DNA from: Symbiodinium natans
Lineage: Eukaryota > Sar > Dinophyceae > Suessiales > Symbiodiniaceae
Length of the DNA: 64,000 bases
Direction of reading: 5' to 3'
NCBI GenBank assembly: GCA_905221605.1
Contig: CAJNDS010002222.1
Location: 55,283 to 119,282, forward strand
Under the pieces are notes generated by a model. It had not been told where the DNA came from. It did not search any database and saw nothing but the letters and a program-made list of their open reading frames with translations. Both the position numbers and the translations under genes were made by a program. Of the stretch, positions 32,101-42,300 are shown piece by piece; within the stretch, counting starts at the first letter, position 1, and the number at the start of each line of letters is the position of its first letter.

Positions 32101-35100
32101 GCGATGGGCCGACGGCCGCGTCTACGAGGGCCAGTGGGAGGTCCCTGTCGTGGTCTGGGCTTGACAGGGTTTGGGGGTTAGTTCGGGTTTAGGGTTTAGG
32201 GTTTAGGGTTTAGGGTTTAGGGTTTAGGGTTTAGGGTTTAGGGTTTAGGGTTTAGGGTTTAGGGTTTAGGGTTTAGGGTTTAGGGTTTAGGGTTTAGGGT
32301 TTAGGGTTAGGGTTTAAGGTTTAGTAATTTCGGGTTTAGGGTTTAGGGTTCAGGGTTCAGAGTTTGCCGTTGTTGGCGGGCGTTCGCTGAGTAGGAGGCG
32401 CCCTTGATTCCGCAAGGCTGCTTACGTGGTCCCCCTGTGACGTCTCCCCTGTGACGTCTGCGTGTCGAAGATGCTACGTTGCATGAAGATATACCACACG
32501 TGAAGGCATGCCCAAATTTGGAAGAGGTGACAGCCGGAGGGGATGGAGGTGATGGGCGGTGGATTCAGGCTTTACCTTGTCGGCTGTTCTTGCAGGGTGA
32601 AAAAGAGCATCTGTGCCCGAAATTCAGCCTTCTAATCCCCAGAGCGTGCAAGCACCACTCACACGCCACAAACAACCGGCTCAACAAATCAGCCACTCCC
32701 TGCGCAAGAACAACCGCAACCTTCCCCGCTCCTCCTTCAACCGTTTTGGAAGTTAAGCTGGTGTTGACGTTCTACGAAATTCCAGTTGCCCTTAAATGTT
32801 GGAAGCAACAGCCCTGAACCGCCGTGAACCACATCTTTATTACCCAGGTGCCAACAGATGACCAACAGCTTAGGGGACTCCCCAAGCAAAGCACAAGCCC
32901 GAAGAAGCCTCGTAGAAGGAGACTCCAAAGGACTAAGCCGTAAATTCAAAACATCCGCAAGCCCTAAACCCCGCAACCAGAAACCCTCTATGCTCAGCCC
33001 CTATACCCCAAACTAAACCATTAACCCCTAAACCCTATACCCCAAACTAAACCATTAACCCCTAAACCCTAAACCCTCTATGCTCAGCCCCTAAACCTCG
33101 GACCCTAAACCCTAAACCCTAAACCCTAACCCTAAACCCTAAACCCTAAACCCTAAATCCTAAACCCTAAACCCTAAACCCCGGACCATAACCTTTGCGC
33201 AGGCGAATCAGATGCATGGCAAAGGCCGATTCAAATGGCCGGACGGCCGGTCCTACCTGGGTCAATATGCCCAGGGGCTGAGGCCTGGGAAGTTTGGGGT
33301 CGGGGGGGGGGGGGGGGGGGGGGGGGTGGTTACCCTAAACCCTAAACCCTAAACCCTAAACCCTAAACCCTAAACCCTAACCCCTCAACCCTCAACCCTA
33401 AACCCTTGGGCCTTCTTGCCAGGCCTTCGGCTTTTGGGTGTTGAGACTGAGGAGTTTACCCCCCTCCCCCCCCAGAGCCGCGGTTGCGGGATTAGGGCTC
33501 AGGGACCCCCCAAACCGGGTTTAGGGTTTAGGGTTCAGGGTTCAGGGTTTAGGGGTTTAGGGTTTAGTGTTTAGGGTTTAGGGTTTAGGGCTAGGGTTCG
33601 AGTGGAGGATCCGGGTACCACACCGGGGAGCTTTCATGGGGTTTAGAGTTTAGGGCTTAGGGTTTTAGTTTTTTTTTGTTGGGTTTAGGGTTGAGGCTTT
33701 AGGTTTTGGAGTTTTTGGGTGGGTTCAGGGTTTAGGGTTGAGAGCTTACCGTTGCAATCAGGGCATGAAAGGGTTTCTATCTCCAGGACTTCGGGGTTAG
33801 GCCCGTTGAAGCGCGGAAACTTCCCTCAACCGCACCCCATCTTATCCAGGGGATTCGGCCTAGAAACCTCAACTCTTAACAGCACCACCGAGGTCGTTCA
33901 CTCATTGTTCTATCCCTTTCTGCACCCTTTCTTAAGGGAATGAGGATCCTACCCAAAAGCCCTCTGAAGCCCACTCCCTTCTCCTTACTCCCCCTCCCTT
34001 CTGCGAAGAGGCATGGCCAGGGCAAGTTCCGCTGGGCTGATGGCCGCACGTACGAAGGCGGGACCTCGGAGGGCTCAGACTGCTGCTGGGCTCATAACCG
34101 GGGGGGGGGGGGGGGTGGGACCATGAAGCCCTAAATGCTCAACCGCTACAACTTGCTGTGAAAACCCTACACCCCAAACTGGCCCAAACCCTAAACCCTA
34201 AACCCAAGCATTCACAGAAGCTGCTTGCTGCAAGCACTGCGTAGAGCGCCAGCTTCGTATGCTGCCTTCCAAGCCTTTTACCTCAGCTGGCAGCTCGCCA
34301 TCCTTGTAAAGGGTAACGGTACTGGTCGTGCAGGTTCCTGGATGCGGTAGAAGGGGGTCACCTCATATCTCGATCAGTGTTAGGGATCCTTTTTACTTTT
34401 TGGGTTATGGGCTTTCTTATATATGAACAAAAAGGATCCTTTTTTCTTCCTAGGGGAACAGGGATTTAGATATCTTGCACCCAGAAGCTCGCAATGTGGT
34501 ATGCTGGGCCCCAGATTCGATGGTGCAAGACGGCTGCTGTAGCGGCTTGAACTCCTCTTGAAGTCTCTTGAAAATCGGCAGCGCGTCACATGACTCAAGC
34601 AGCCACGCAGCAGCAAACTGTTTGTTGGAATCCTCATGCGAACGTGCAAATTCCCAGGGGCTTAGGGTTTAGGGCTTAGGGTTCAGGGTTCAGAGTTCAG
34701 GGTTTAGGGTTTAGGGCTTCGGTTGCGCAAAACAAAGTCTAGACAGGTGAGTGGCATCTTGGCAAGCAGCATGGCGAAGGACTGCCAGAACGTGCCTTGA
34801 ACAAGGGGTTTAGGGTTTGGGGTTTAGGGTTTAGGGTCCAAGGCTAAGGGTGGTAGCATGGTCCCTTAGTATGATCCCTTCCCTTCTTTAAAGGCTTCTG
34901 AAGTAGGGTTTCACTACTAATGGCTCAGGAGCCGCCCAAAAAATAGAAAGACATGTCCTCCTTATAAGGGCAATATAGGGACTTTTTTTTCACTTTGTTG
35001 GGGTGTTCTTAATAAGCAAATAGCAGTTCATGGTGCCTTAGTCTGGTCCCTTACCTTCTTTGAAGGGCTCTGAAGAATGGGCCTTTGGGGTATATCAGTG

Positions 35101-35539
35101 GGTATATGAGGGGTCCCCAACTAAGGGCCCATGTTCAGGGACATGGCGGGATCTCACAGTCCGATGGGGCCTGACCTATCCCACGTTTAGGGTTTAGGGT
35201 TTAGGGTTTAGGGTTTAGGATTTAGGGTTTAGGCTTAAAAGCGGGGTCCAAGGCGGGAAGGTAACCTGCTGCTCCCGACAAATCTTCCTTAAGGTTCCCT
35301 AGCTAGGTACCTTCACCCTTGAACCCTTCAAATCCTGAACCCTTAATCCATTAACCCCTGTAGGGTTTAGGGTTTAGGGTTGAGGGTTGAGGGTTTAGGG
35401 TTTAGGGTTAGGGTTTAGGCATGCACGTCAAGCCCCAAGCCCTAAACCCAAAACCCTTCCTTTGTCTGCGATAGGAGCCCTGACCGCGGAGGGCAAAGTC
35501 ACCAAAGGTGAGTGGAAGAATGGCATCCGAGTCAAGTGA
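26077..35539 (+). CDS. MORN-repeat protein gene (multi-exon)
   Basis: Exons: 26077-26133, 26389-26424 (weak), 26574-26639, 27803-27862, 28559-28594, 29165-29202, 29351-29393, 30143-30176, 30685-30749, 32060-32140, 33203-33268, 34009-34057, 34747-34790, 35475-35539. Joined, they give about nine MORN repeats (pattern Y-x-G-x-W-x-x-x-x-x-H-G-x-G-x-x-x-W-x-D-G), for example GEGTFRWPDGSEYK, FHGNGRQRWADGRVYEGQW and MHGKGRFKWPDGRSYLGQY. The protein ends KGEWKNGIRVK and TGA. MORN proteins bind lipids or membranes and scaffold cytoskeletal and ciliary structures in alveolates; a kinase or other domain is not seen here. The N-terminal exon (VKVTPTPVTAAAKKQKIQ) is a low-complexity basic segment; the initiator is not identified. 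Exon borders cut through repeats and phases interlock from 27803 to the stop. Confidence 0.87.
26389..26424 (+). CDS. MORN gene, possible exon
   Basis: DGPQFSGASANW resembles D-G-x-x-Y-x-G-x-x-x-x-W of a MORN repeat. Phase does not fit the first exon directly. Confidence 0.4.
26574..26639 (+). CDS. MORN exon
   Basis: KVEDKDGGSYQGEWLGFFA: one MORN core (G-x-Y-x-G-E-W). CCAG acceptor, GT donor, phase 0. Confidence 0.75.
27803..27862 (+). CDS. MORN exon
   Basis: TWSDGARYVGQWYHDLPHGH: W-x-D-G-x-x-Y-x-G-x-W...H-G. GGCAG acceptor, GT donor. Confidence 0.85.
28177..28305. mobile_element. TTGGGATGTTCCCC MITE, copy 2, split by telomere repeats
   Basis: Left end CTTGGGGATGTTCCCCCT and right end GGACTGCTAGTATAAGGGGG...CATCCCAAG match the family, but about 32 bases of CCCTAAA-type sequence (28198-28229) sit inside the left terminal repeat before AACAGTCCTT. 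Confidence 0.85.
28559..28594 (+). CDS. MORN exon
   Basis: GDVYDGQWKNGK. Acceptor CAAAG; an upstream acceptor at 28537 keeps the same frame and would add seven residues. GC donor. Confidence 0.8.
28940..29001. mobile_element. Short repeat element, TAGGGTTGGGGTTCCCTTA family
   Basis: Shares its left end and CACCCTTTT-ATTCCTAGG right end with 37427-37490 and, more divergent, 19868-19927. About 60 bp, ends complementary over only a few bases. Confidence 0.6.
29165..29202 (+). CDS. MORN exon
   Basis: AHGRGVHISASH plus two bases; the next exon gives VYEGDW. Phase requires a GA donor at 29203 (GTGAGG is right there but the GT position does not fit the frame). Confidence 0.7.
29351..29393 (+). CDS. 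MORN exon
   Basis: YEGDWRNDLKHGFG, a full MORN core. Phase 0 end at a GA donor (GAGGAA). Confidence 0.8.
30143..30176 (+). CDS. MORN exon
   Basis: EFYADCGRYSG plus one base; joins to give GRYSGGWVQGKKSGEG. GC donor. Confidence 0.75.
30685..30749 (+). CDS. MORN exon
   Basis: WVQGKKSGEGTFRWPDGSEYK, textbook MORN. GC donor, phase 0. Confidence 0.9.
31130..31840. repeat. TTCGAA/GAAGCTTCGAG-rich degenerate region
   Basis: Unlike its surroundings this intronic stretch is full of GTTCGA, TTCGAA, GAGCTCGAA and GAAGCT words on both strands, roughly every 20-40 bases, suggesting a decayed tandem repeat. The frame at 31440-31673 is a by-product. Confidence 0.5.
32060..32140 (+). CDS. MORN exon
   Basis: GAFKEDFFHGNGRQRWADG then RVYEGQWE; joins the preceding EYK in phase 0. 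GT donor at 32141. Confidence 0.9.
32186..32310. repeat. (TTTAGGG)n array
   Basis: About 18 perfect heptamers a few tens of bases downstream of the exon ending 32140. Confidence 0.95.
33203..33268 (+). CDS. MORN exon
   Basis: ANQMHGKGRFKWPDGRSY and LGQY. GCGCAG acceptor; GC donor chosen for phase. Confidence 0.88.
34009..34057 (+). CDS. MORN exon
   Basis: RHGQGKFRWADGRTYE plus one base that completes glycine in the next exon (YEGEW). GC donor. The 5' border may lie upstream. Confidence 0.85.
34747..34790 (+). CDS. MORN exon
   Basis: EWHLGKQHGEGLPE; begins with GT that completes glycine from the previous exon, ends with C at a GT donor. Confidence 0.8.
35475..35539 (+). CDS. MORN gene, last exon
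   Basis: ALTAEGKVTKGEWKNGIRVK then TGA at 35537-35539. The carried C makes arginine with the first two bases. No poly(A) signal is obvious downstream. Confidence 0.88.
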
Positions 35540-37175
35540 AGAGCCGTGCCTTTTCGGTGCGTAGTGACACTGAAGGGTTACAGTTACAGGGTTTAGGGTT
35601 TGGGGTTTGCTGTTTAGGGTCTAGGGTCTAGGGTTTAGGGTTTAGGGTTTAGGGTTTAGGGTTTAGGGTTTAGGGTTTAGCATTGTAGGGTCTCAGGAGC
35701 CCCCCGCCCCCTTCGCGGCTCAAACACACAGCACGACTGCACGACTCACGCCGTAGTTGTCTAGGTGAATGCAAAAGACATAATGTCCCGCATTGAGTTT
35801 CACGGTTTCGCCCCTTCTTTCGGCCGTGATGCGAAAGGCGCTTAGTAGCTGTTGGACCTTTCTACTTGAACCAGTAGACCCAGAATCCTAAGCCCCGATG
35901 GGTTTAGGGTTTAGGGTTTCGGGTTTAGGGTTTAGGGTTTAGGAACTTCCTCTACCTTTCCTCACACTTCTCACCAGCCTGCCTGGAGTCGGCCGCCGCC
36001 ACTCCTGGGCCCCAAACCCTCCTCTAGACTGTAGGGCTTTAGGGTTTAGGGTTTCAGGTTTCAGAGAGTCAACAAGATTCAGAGAGTTCGGCGCCAGTAG
36101 CTGTGCAGCATCCCTTAGATTGTGGAGAACGAACACGCTATTCAAGCTGTGGGGTGTAGGGGTTAGATAACCCAGACCTTAACTTCTGTGGTGCTTTACT
36201 GTAATTAGGCAGCTGAAAATTTAAGTTATAGCTACCCTACTAAGTGCAGCCAAGTTAAATCCAACACCCCTCCTAGATGAGAAGGGAGATATCTGAGAAT
36301 TGACTTCGAGACCCTGAACCTAAGCTCTGCGCCAGATTCGCATGAGCCCCTGTCGCCACAACTTCGGGTTTATAACCCTTTACGGGCTAAAGAATTTGAG
36401 GTTTAGGCCTCAGGGTTCGGGATTCAAGGTTCGGTGTGCAGAGGGTTCAGGGTTTAGGGTTTAGGGTTTAGGGTTTAGGGTTTAGGGTTTAGGGTTTGGG
36501 GTTTAGGGTTTAGGCTTACAGTAAGATTGGTGACGGGGGCCCGCGCTCTGAGATGCGCGTGGCCATGGCCCGGCCAACCCGGAAGCAGCATGGGGCCTCG
36601 AGGGTGGTAAAGAATTCGGGGGCAGCCTTATTCGGGTTGGGGTCTATAGTTAGGGTTTAGGGTTTAGGGTTTTGGGTTTAGGGGTTAGGGGTTAGGGGTT
36701 AGGGGTTAGGGTTAGGGGGGTTACATCCTAACCTTAAAACCCTATAAACCCTAAACACCCCCAAAACCCTCAAGCCCCAAAAGCCCTAAAAGCCCAGAAA
36801 CCCCCAAAAGCCCTGAAAACCGGGGGCTCCTTGGTTGCCAGGGTCCAGCGTTTGTTTTTTTGTCAAAGCCACCCCCCCCCCCCCCCCCCTAAACCTTAAA
36901 CCCCCTAAAAACCCTAGAACCTAAACCCTAAGCCCTAAACCCTAAACCCTAAACCCTAAACCCTAAACCCTAAACCCTAAACCCTAAAAGCCCTAAACCC
37001 TAAACCCTAAAAGCCCTAAACCTAAACCCTAGACCCTAAAAGCCCTAAACGCCCTAAACCCCCCCCTGTGAGCGGGCCAATGGGCCGCATCGGCCCCCCA
37101 TGGCGCAAGGGAGTCAACCTTGGGCCCCTTAAGGATGTGCCCCTCACTGGGGTTCCCTTAATCCACTCCAAGCAT

Positions 37176-37271
37176 AGGGTTTAGGGTTTAGGGTTTAGGG
37201 TTTAGGGTTTAGGGTTTAGGGTTTAGGGTTTAGGGTTTAGGGTTTAGGGTTTAGGGTTTAGGGTTTAGGGG
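37176..37271. repeat. (TTTAGGG)n array
   Basis: About 13 perfect heptamers in the MORN/gene D spacer. Confidence 0.95.
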
Positions 37272-37426
37272 TACAACCAGAGGTGTCCAAGGTAGAATCC
37301 CATGAGTGGTGGCTTTGTTTGGCCTCGGCCAGGCGGCAGCTTCGTTCCGTGGCAAGATGGGAGGGTTTAGGGTTTAGGGTTTAGGGTTTAGGGTTTCGGG
37401 TTTCGGGTTTAGGGTTTACGCTTTTT

Positions 37427-37490
37427 TAGGGTTGGGGTTCCCTTATATTCCCCCTTAAAACCAAAAAAGGCACCCTTTTATTTCTAGGTT
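37427..37490. mobile_element. Short repeat element, TAGGGTTGGGGTTCCCTTA family
   Basis: Second good copy of the element at 28940-29001, sharing GGCACCCTTTT and TTTCTAGGTTA at the right end. Confidence 0.6.
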
Positions 37491-37540
37491 ACTCCTGGTT
37501 CTAGGCCAGCACTTAGAGCTCAAGTCTTGAAATCACTTCT

Positions 37541-37650
37541 GGTCACTTCTCAACAATATGGGCCCCCTTTCGGGCACCCTAAATAATCGGGGCCGCCTTA
37601 TAATAAGGGCCCCAGAGCCCGAAAAGGGACGGTAACTTGGAGAAGTGACC
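37541..37650. mobile_element. MITE-like fold-back element, GGTCACTTCTC ends
   Basis: GGTCACTTCTC at 37541-37551 inverted at 37640-37650, with a second inner pair GGGCCCCCTTTCGGGC / GCCCGAAAAGGG. Single copy. Confidence 0.75.
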
Positions 37651-38949
37651 TGCTCATGTCTTATGATTTGTGAGATCAGAAGGGTTTAGGGTTTAGGGTT
37701 TAGGGTTTAGGGTTTAGGGTTTAGGGTTTAGGGTTTAGGGTTTAGGGTTTAGGGTTTAGGGTCTCTTCTCGGCTCATTTTCGACTTAGTGGGGCACGAAT
37801 TTTGTTCTTCTCGTTCCCTGCCAGTCACTGTGTGCCTTCAGATGTAAGCCTTAAGCCCAACTCCAAACTCTTTGAAAAGGGCTGGGTTTAGGGGCTAGGG
37901 TTTAGGGTTTAGGGTTTAGGGGCTAGGGTTTAGGGGGACATTGCCGTGGAGATCTTTTGCTGGGGGAGTCTCCAACCCTATCCTTGGGATGCGGGAATCG
38001 AAATTTCTTGTTCCAGACGTTTCTAGCATACTGGCTGGGTTTAGGGTTTAGGGTTTAGGGTTTAGGGTTTAGGGTCTAGGGTTTAGGGTCTAGGGTTTAG
38101 GGTTTAGGGTTTAGGGTTTAAAAGGGCCGTACTAAACTGCCTCGGTTGTTTTCAGTGTCAGGCCTCAGAAGTCTGGCGTGACACGCCCATCTGCACTGCC
38201 ACCTCCGTGAATGCCGAGTGTACTTAGTTAGATGCTTCCCAGCGGCTGCACTGCTCTCTTGCAAAGGGCTAAACTCTAAACCCTAAACCCTAAACCCTAA
38301 ACCCTAAACCCTAAACTTCCTAAATCCTAAACCCGCATGGCTCGGGCTTAGAGGACGAATAGTTGCAAGAAGCTCAGACCGCCCCTGGTGAAGCGGGTGA
38401 AGCAGATGAACATGCCAGCATGCCCGCAAAGTGCTGATGCACACAAAAAGTATCGCACGTACCAACTAGCCTGCGAACTTTTTGGAGTTGTCTTCCTGCT
38501 TCCTGGTTGATGTGGATAATATAGAATTCGGCTTCTCTAAGATACTTCAATCGGGCTTCTCTAACATAGTTCGTTGATGTTAACTGCGCTGTGCACTCAG
38601 CCATGTTCCTGTTCATGTTAAACCTGCTGATGTTCTATGCAGACCTCTCGACCCCTCACCTTGCAATAGAGGGTTGCAGAGCATACTATGTGTTGATGCT
38701 TGGGGATTTGGCAGCTAGGGATTAGCCTTGGCAGAGGGCATTCAGCATTTTCCCTAAACCCTAAACCTTAAACCGCGTTTTGGGTTTCCTGCGGAGATGG
38801 AGCTGCTGTCTTTCGCCCGCTTTCTCCGCAGCTACTTGCCAGGTCCCGCCTGGTCTCACAGTTGTCTGCGAGCCCAGTTGTTACCCTGAACCTGAAACCC
38901 TAAACCTTAAACCGTATAAGCGCAAACCCTAAACCCTAAACCCTATAAA

Positions 38950-39103
38950 CCCTAAACCCCAAACCCCAAACCCCAAACCCTAAACCCTAAACCCTAAACC
39001 CTAAACCCTAAACCCTAAACCCTAAACCCTAAACCCTAAACCCTAAACCCTAAACCCTAAACCCTAAACCCTAAACCCTAAACCCTAAACCCTAAACCCT
39101 AAG
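38950..39103. repeat. (CCCTAAA)n array upstream of gene D
   Basis: More than 20 heptamers, continuing degenerate to within a few bases of the ATG at 39216. Confidence 0.95.
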
Positions 39104-39215
39104 CCCAACCCGAAAGCCTAAACCCTAAACCCCAAACTCTAAACTCTAAACCCTAAGCCCAACCCTAAAGCCTAAACCCTACACACCAAACCCTAAACCC
39201 TAAACCCTAAACGCC

Positions 39216-39308
39216 ATGTCTTCCGCGACCAGCCTCGCAGAAGCTGCTGGCAACAGCTATGGGACCCTTCTCGGGGCAGGGCGGCAGAAAGTCCGGACTA
39301 ACTATCGG
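39216..39308 (+). CDS. Gene D, initiating exon
   Basis: ATG at 39216 in ACGCCATGT, 31 codons, CGG|GTACGT donor (the most canonical in the window). N-terminus MSSATSLAEAAGNSYGTLLG is not hydrophobic. Confidence 0.65.
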
Positions 39309-42300
39309 GTACGTACCCCAAAGCCTACACCCTAAACCCGAAACCCTAAACCCTAAACCCTATACCCTATACCCTATAAACCCTAAACCCTCAAGCCCCC
39401 TGTAACTTGAAACTATTAAGAAAAATCTAAAAAACGAAACTCCTTGAAACTCCTCGAAACTTTTTCGGACCTGAACCCTTAATAATTTCAATATACCCTA
39501 AACCCCAAACCCCACCACCCCTCGAGGTGCCCTACGCCAAAGACCGGGGCGTCAAGCGACTGTTCTACCTGGCCCTGATCTCCCTGGGCCTCACGGTGCT
39601 CCGTCCGGAGCCCTAGCCTTTGCTCAGGGATAGGGTTTGGGGTTTAGGGTTTAGGGTTTAGGGTTTAGGGTTTAGGGTTTAGGGTTTAGGGTTTAGGGTT
39701 TAGGGTTTAGGGTTTAGGGTTTAGGGTTTAGGGTTTAGGGTTTAGGGTTAGGGTTTAGGGTTTAGGGATTAGGGTTAGGGTTTAGGGTTTAGGGTTTAGG
39801 GCTCAGGGCTCAGGGCTCAGAGCTCAGGGCTCAGGGCTCAGGGTTCAGGGTTCAGGGTTGAGGGTCTGGGGCGGGGTTGCGTCGAGGGCCGTGAGGTGTG
39901 GAGCTTAGGGTTGGGATTTGTTCGGTTTCATTTTTGTTTTTTTGGGTTTAGGGTGTAGGGTTTAGGGTTGGTTTACGGTTTAGGCTGGGGGCTTCCGAGG
40001 GTTTGGGATTCAGTGCTTTGTGGTTGACTGGTCTTCGGCACTTCCCAAGTAAGCCGGGCTCCCCCGAGTGTGTTGCGCCGAGGCTTGACTCCAATTACCG
40101 TAGACCTCAGTATCTTTAATCCCTAAACCCTAAACCCTAAACCCTAAACCCTAAGCCCAATGTCCTGAGCTGTAGCAGTCACTGAACCCTGTACTCGAAA
40201 ATCCTGAGCCCCACGCCCTAAGTACAAGGGCGAGGGAGTTGAGGGATGTATGGTTGAGGGATGTATGGTTGGTTGAGGGTTTAGGGTTTGGGGTTGAGAG
40301 TTTAGGGTTTAGGGTTGAGGTTGAAGCTCTTAGAGTTTAGCGGGCTCGTGGCTGAGAATTTCGGGTTGTGTGTACCCGGGGCAGCTTCAAGACACCCTGT
40401 GGGCAATGCAACAAAAAACCCGCCAGAAGTTGTCAGACGCGTGCGTTAAGGAGCCCTAGAAGCCCCCCAAGCCCTAAACCTTAAACCCTAAGCCGTAAGC
40501 CCTAAGCCAGAAACCCGAAACCTTAAGCCCTAAGCCCTAAACCCTAAACCCTAAACCCTAAACCCTAAACCCTAAACCCTAAACCCTAAACCCTAAACCC
40601 TAAACCCCAACCCCTTAAATTAAACCCTAAGCCTTTATCCCGAATGGAGTGCTGAGATGGCATGTCAGCTTCATAGTGGTAGCAAACCCCTCAACCTCTC
40701 AACCTCTCAACCTCTAAACCTCTAAACCTCTCAACCTTTCAACCTCTCAACCCTAAACCCTAAACCCTATACCCTATACCCTATACCCTATACCCTATAC
40801 CCTATACCCTAAACCCTAAACCCTGTCCTTCAAGACGTTCCTCCGCCACAGTCCTTTTAAAGAGTGAACCTGCCATGCGGCTTCAGTTATGCCGAGGAGG
40901 CTTGGCAACGGAAGGCCCGTTCACCTGTCAAGGGCCTAGGGTCACGCACAGCCGCGTGGTGGTGACGTATCTGAGGGAGCAGGTGGAAGCTTCGCTGCAA
41001 CGCGAGCGGCAGCTGAGGAACATCAACGCCAGCAATTGCCTGGAACACCGTGGATGAGTGATTTGCGTGAGCCTACATCTTGCCGCAAACCCTATAAACC
41101 CTCAACCTAAACCCTAAACCCTAACCCCTAAACCCTAAACCCTAAACCCTAAACCCTAAACCCTAAACCCTAAACCCTAAACCCTAAACCCTAAACCCTA
41201 AACCCTAAACCCTAAACCCTAAACCCTAAACCTTCCATATGATCAAAGTCCAGCACACCGCTGTGCATCCCGAAGCTCCTTTGGCGAGCGGATGACGATC
41301 CTGGACGGGTTTAGGGTTTAGGGTTTAGGGTCTAGGGTTTAGGGTCTAGGGTTTAGGGTTTAGGGTTTAGGGTTTAGGGTTTAGGGTTTGGCAACCCGCA
41401 CCAAGAATCATGGAACCTCGGCCCGAAGCAAGCTCAGCTCGAGAGTCCTTCTGCGAGGCATCGTGGTGGATGTCGCCCTGAGCATTGCTCTCCTCCACAA
41501 GGCCCCACGAAACCTTGAGCCCTAAACCCTAGCCCTAAACCCTAGCCCTAAACCCTAAACCCTAAACCCTGCTGAGTACTTAGAGTCAGGCTCCGCCCCT
41601 CTTGGTCTGTTGGGTTTTGAGGTGCATGCAATTCGCCTTGTTGAGGTGGTGTTGCCTAAGTGTTGGTTGTCTGCGAGCTACATGACGTTATAAAGCCCTC
41701 GAATTTGGGGTTTGGGATTTAGGGTTCAAGTGGATGCTTTGTCCAATGGGTGTTGAGCTCCCTATAGCGGCTAAGATGGTCGAAGCCATGTAGCCCTAAC
41801 CCCTAAAACCGAATCCCCGCCCAACTACCACAAACCCTAAACCCTAAACCCTAAACCCTATATAAACCCTAATCCCTAAACCCTAAACCCCAACAAGATA
41901 AATAGAAATTGTATAAACCCTAAACCCTAAGCCTCCCATGTTTTCCCGTCTTGGGCTTCAGAGGATGAGAAGGTACTCAGAGGGTTTCAAGAGCCAAACC
42001 GGGCAGATGTGATTTGTGGGTTTAGGGTTTAGGGTTTAGGGTTTGGGGTTTAGGGTGTAGGGTTTGGGGTTTAGGGTTTGGGGTTTAGGGCTTAGGGCTT
42101 AGGGCTTAGTGTTTGCGGTTCAGGGGTTTATTTGCTTGATTCACACTCCATCGCTAGTACAGACCTTGTGTTTTTGCGGTTTTGGGGGGTAAACTTTAAC
42201 CCTTGGGGTCCTAAACTTCCGGAAAGCCAAAGTTGGGGAAGCCTTGCTCCCCCGAGACAACCCAGCCCCCAAAAAGAGGTCTTTCGCATGGCTAGTTTGG

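Larger units (their letters stand above)
35540..39215. other. Spacer between the MORN gene and gene D
   Basis: Telomere-like arrays (36445-36515, 37176-37271, 37683-37761, 38038-38120, 38950-39103), fold-back elements and a few GC-rich islands. The best island is 38162-38206 (ASEVWRDTPICTATS, TCAG acceptor, GT donor), a possible exon of an unknown gene; another starts with ATG at 36552. Neither is assigned. Confidence 0.45.

Noticed and set aside
35740-35775. Spliced-leader relic (ACGCCGTAGTTGTCTAGG)
   Set aside because: Shares only CCGTAG with the dinoflagellate leader core; too short to support.
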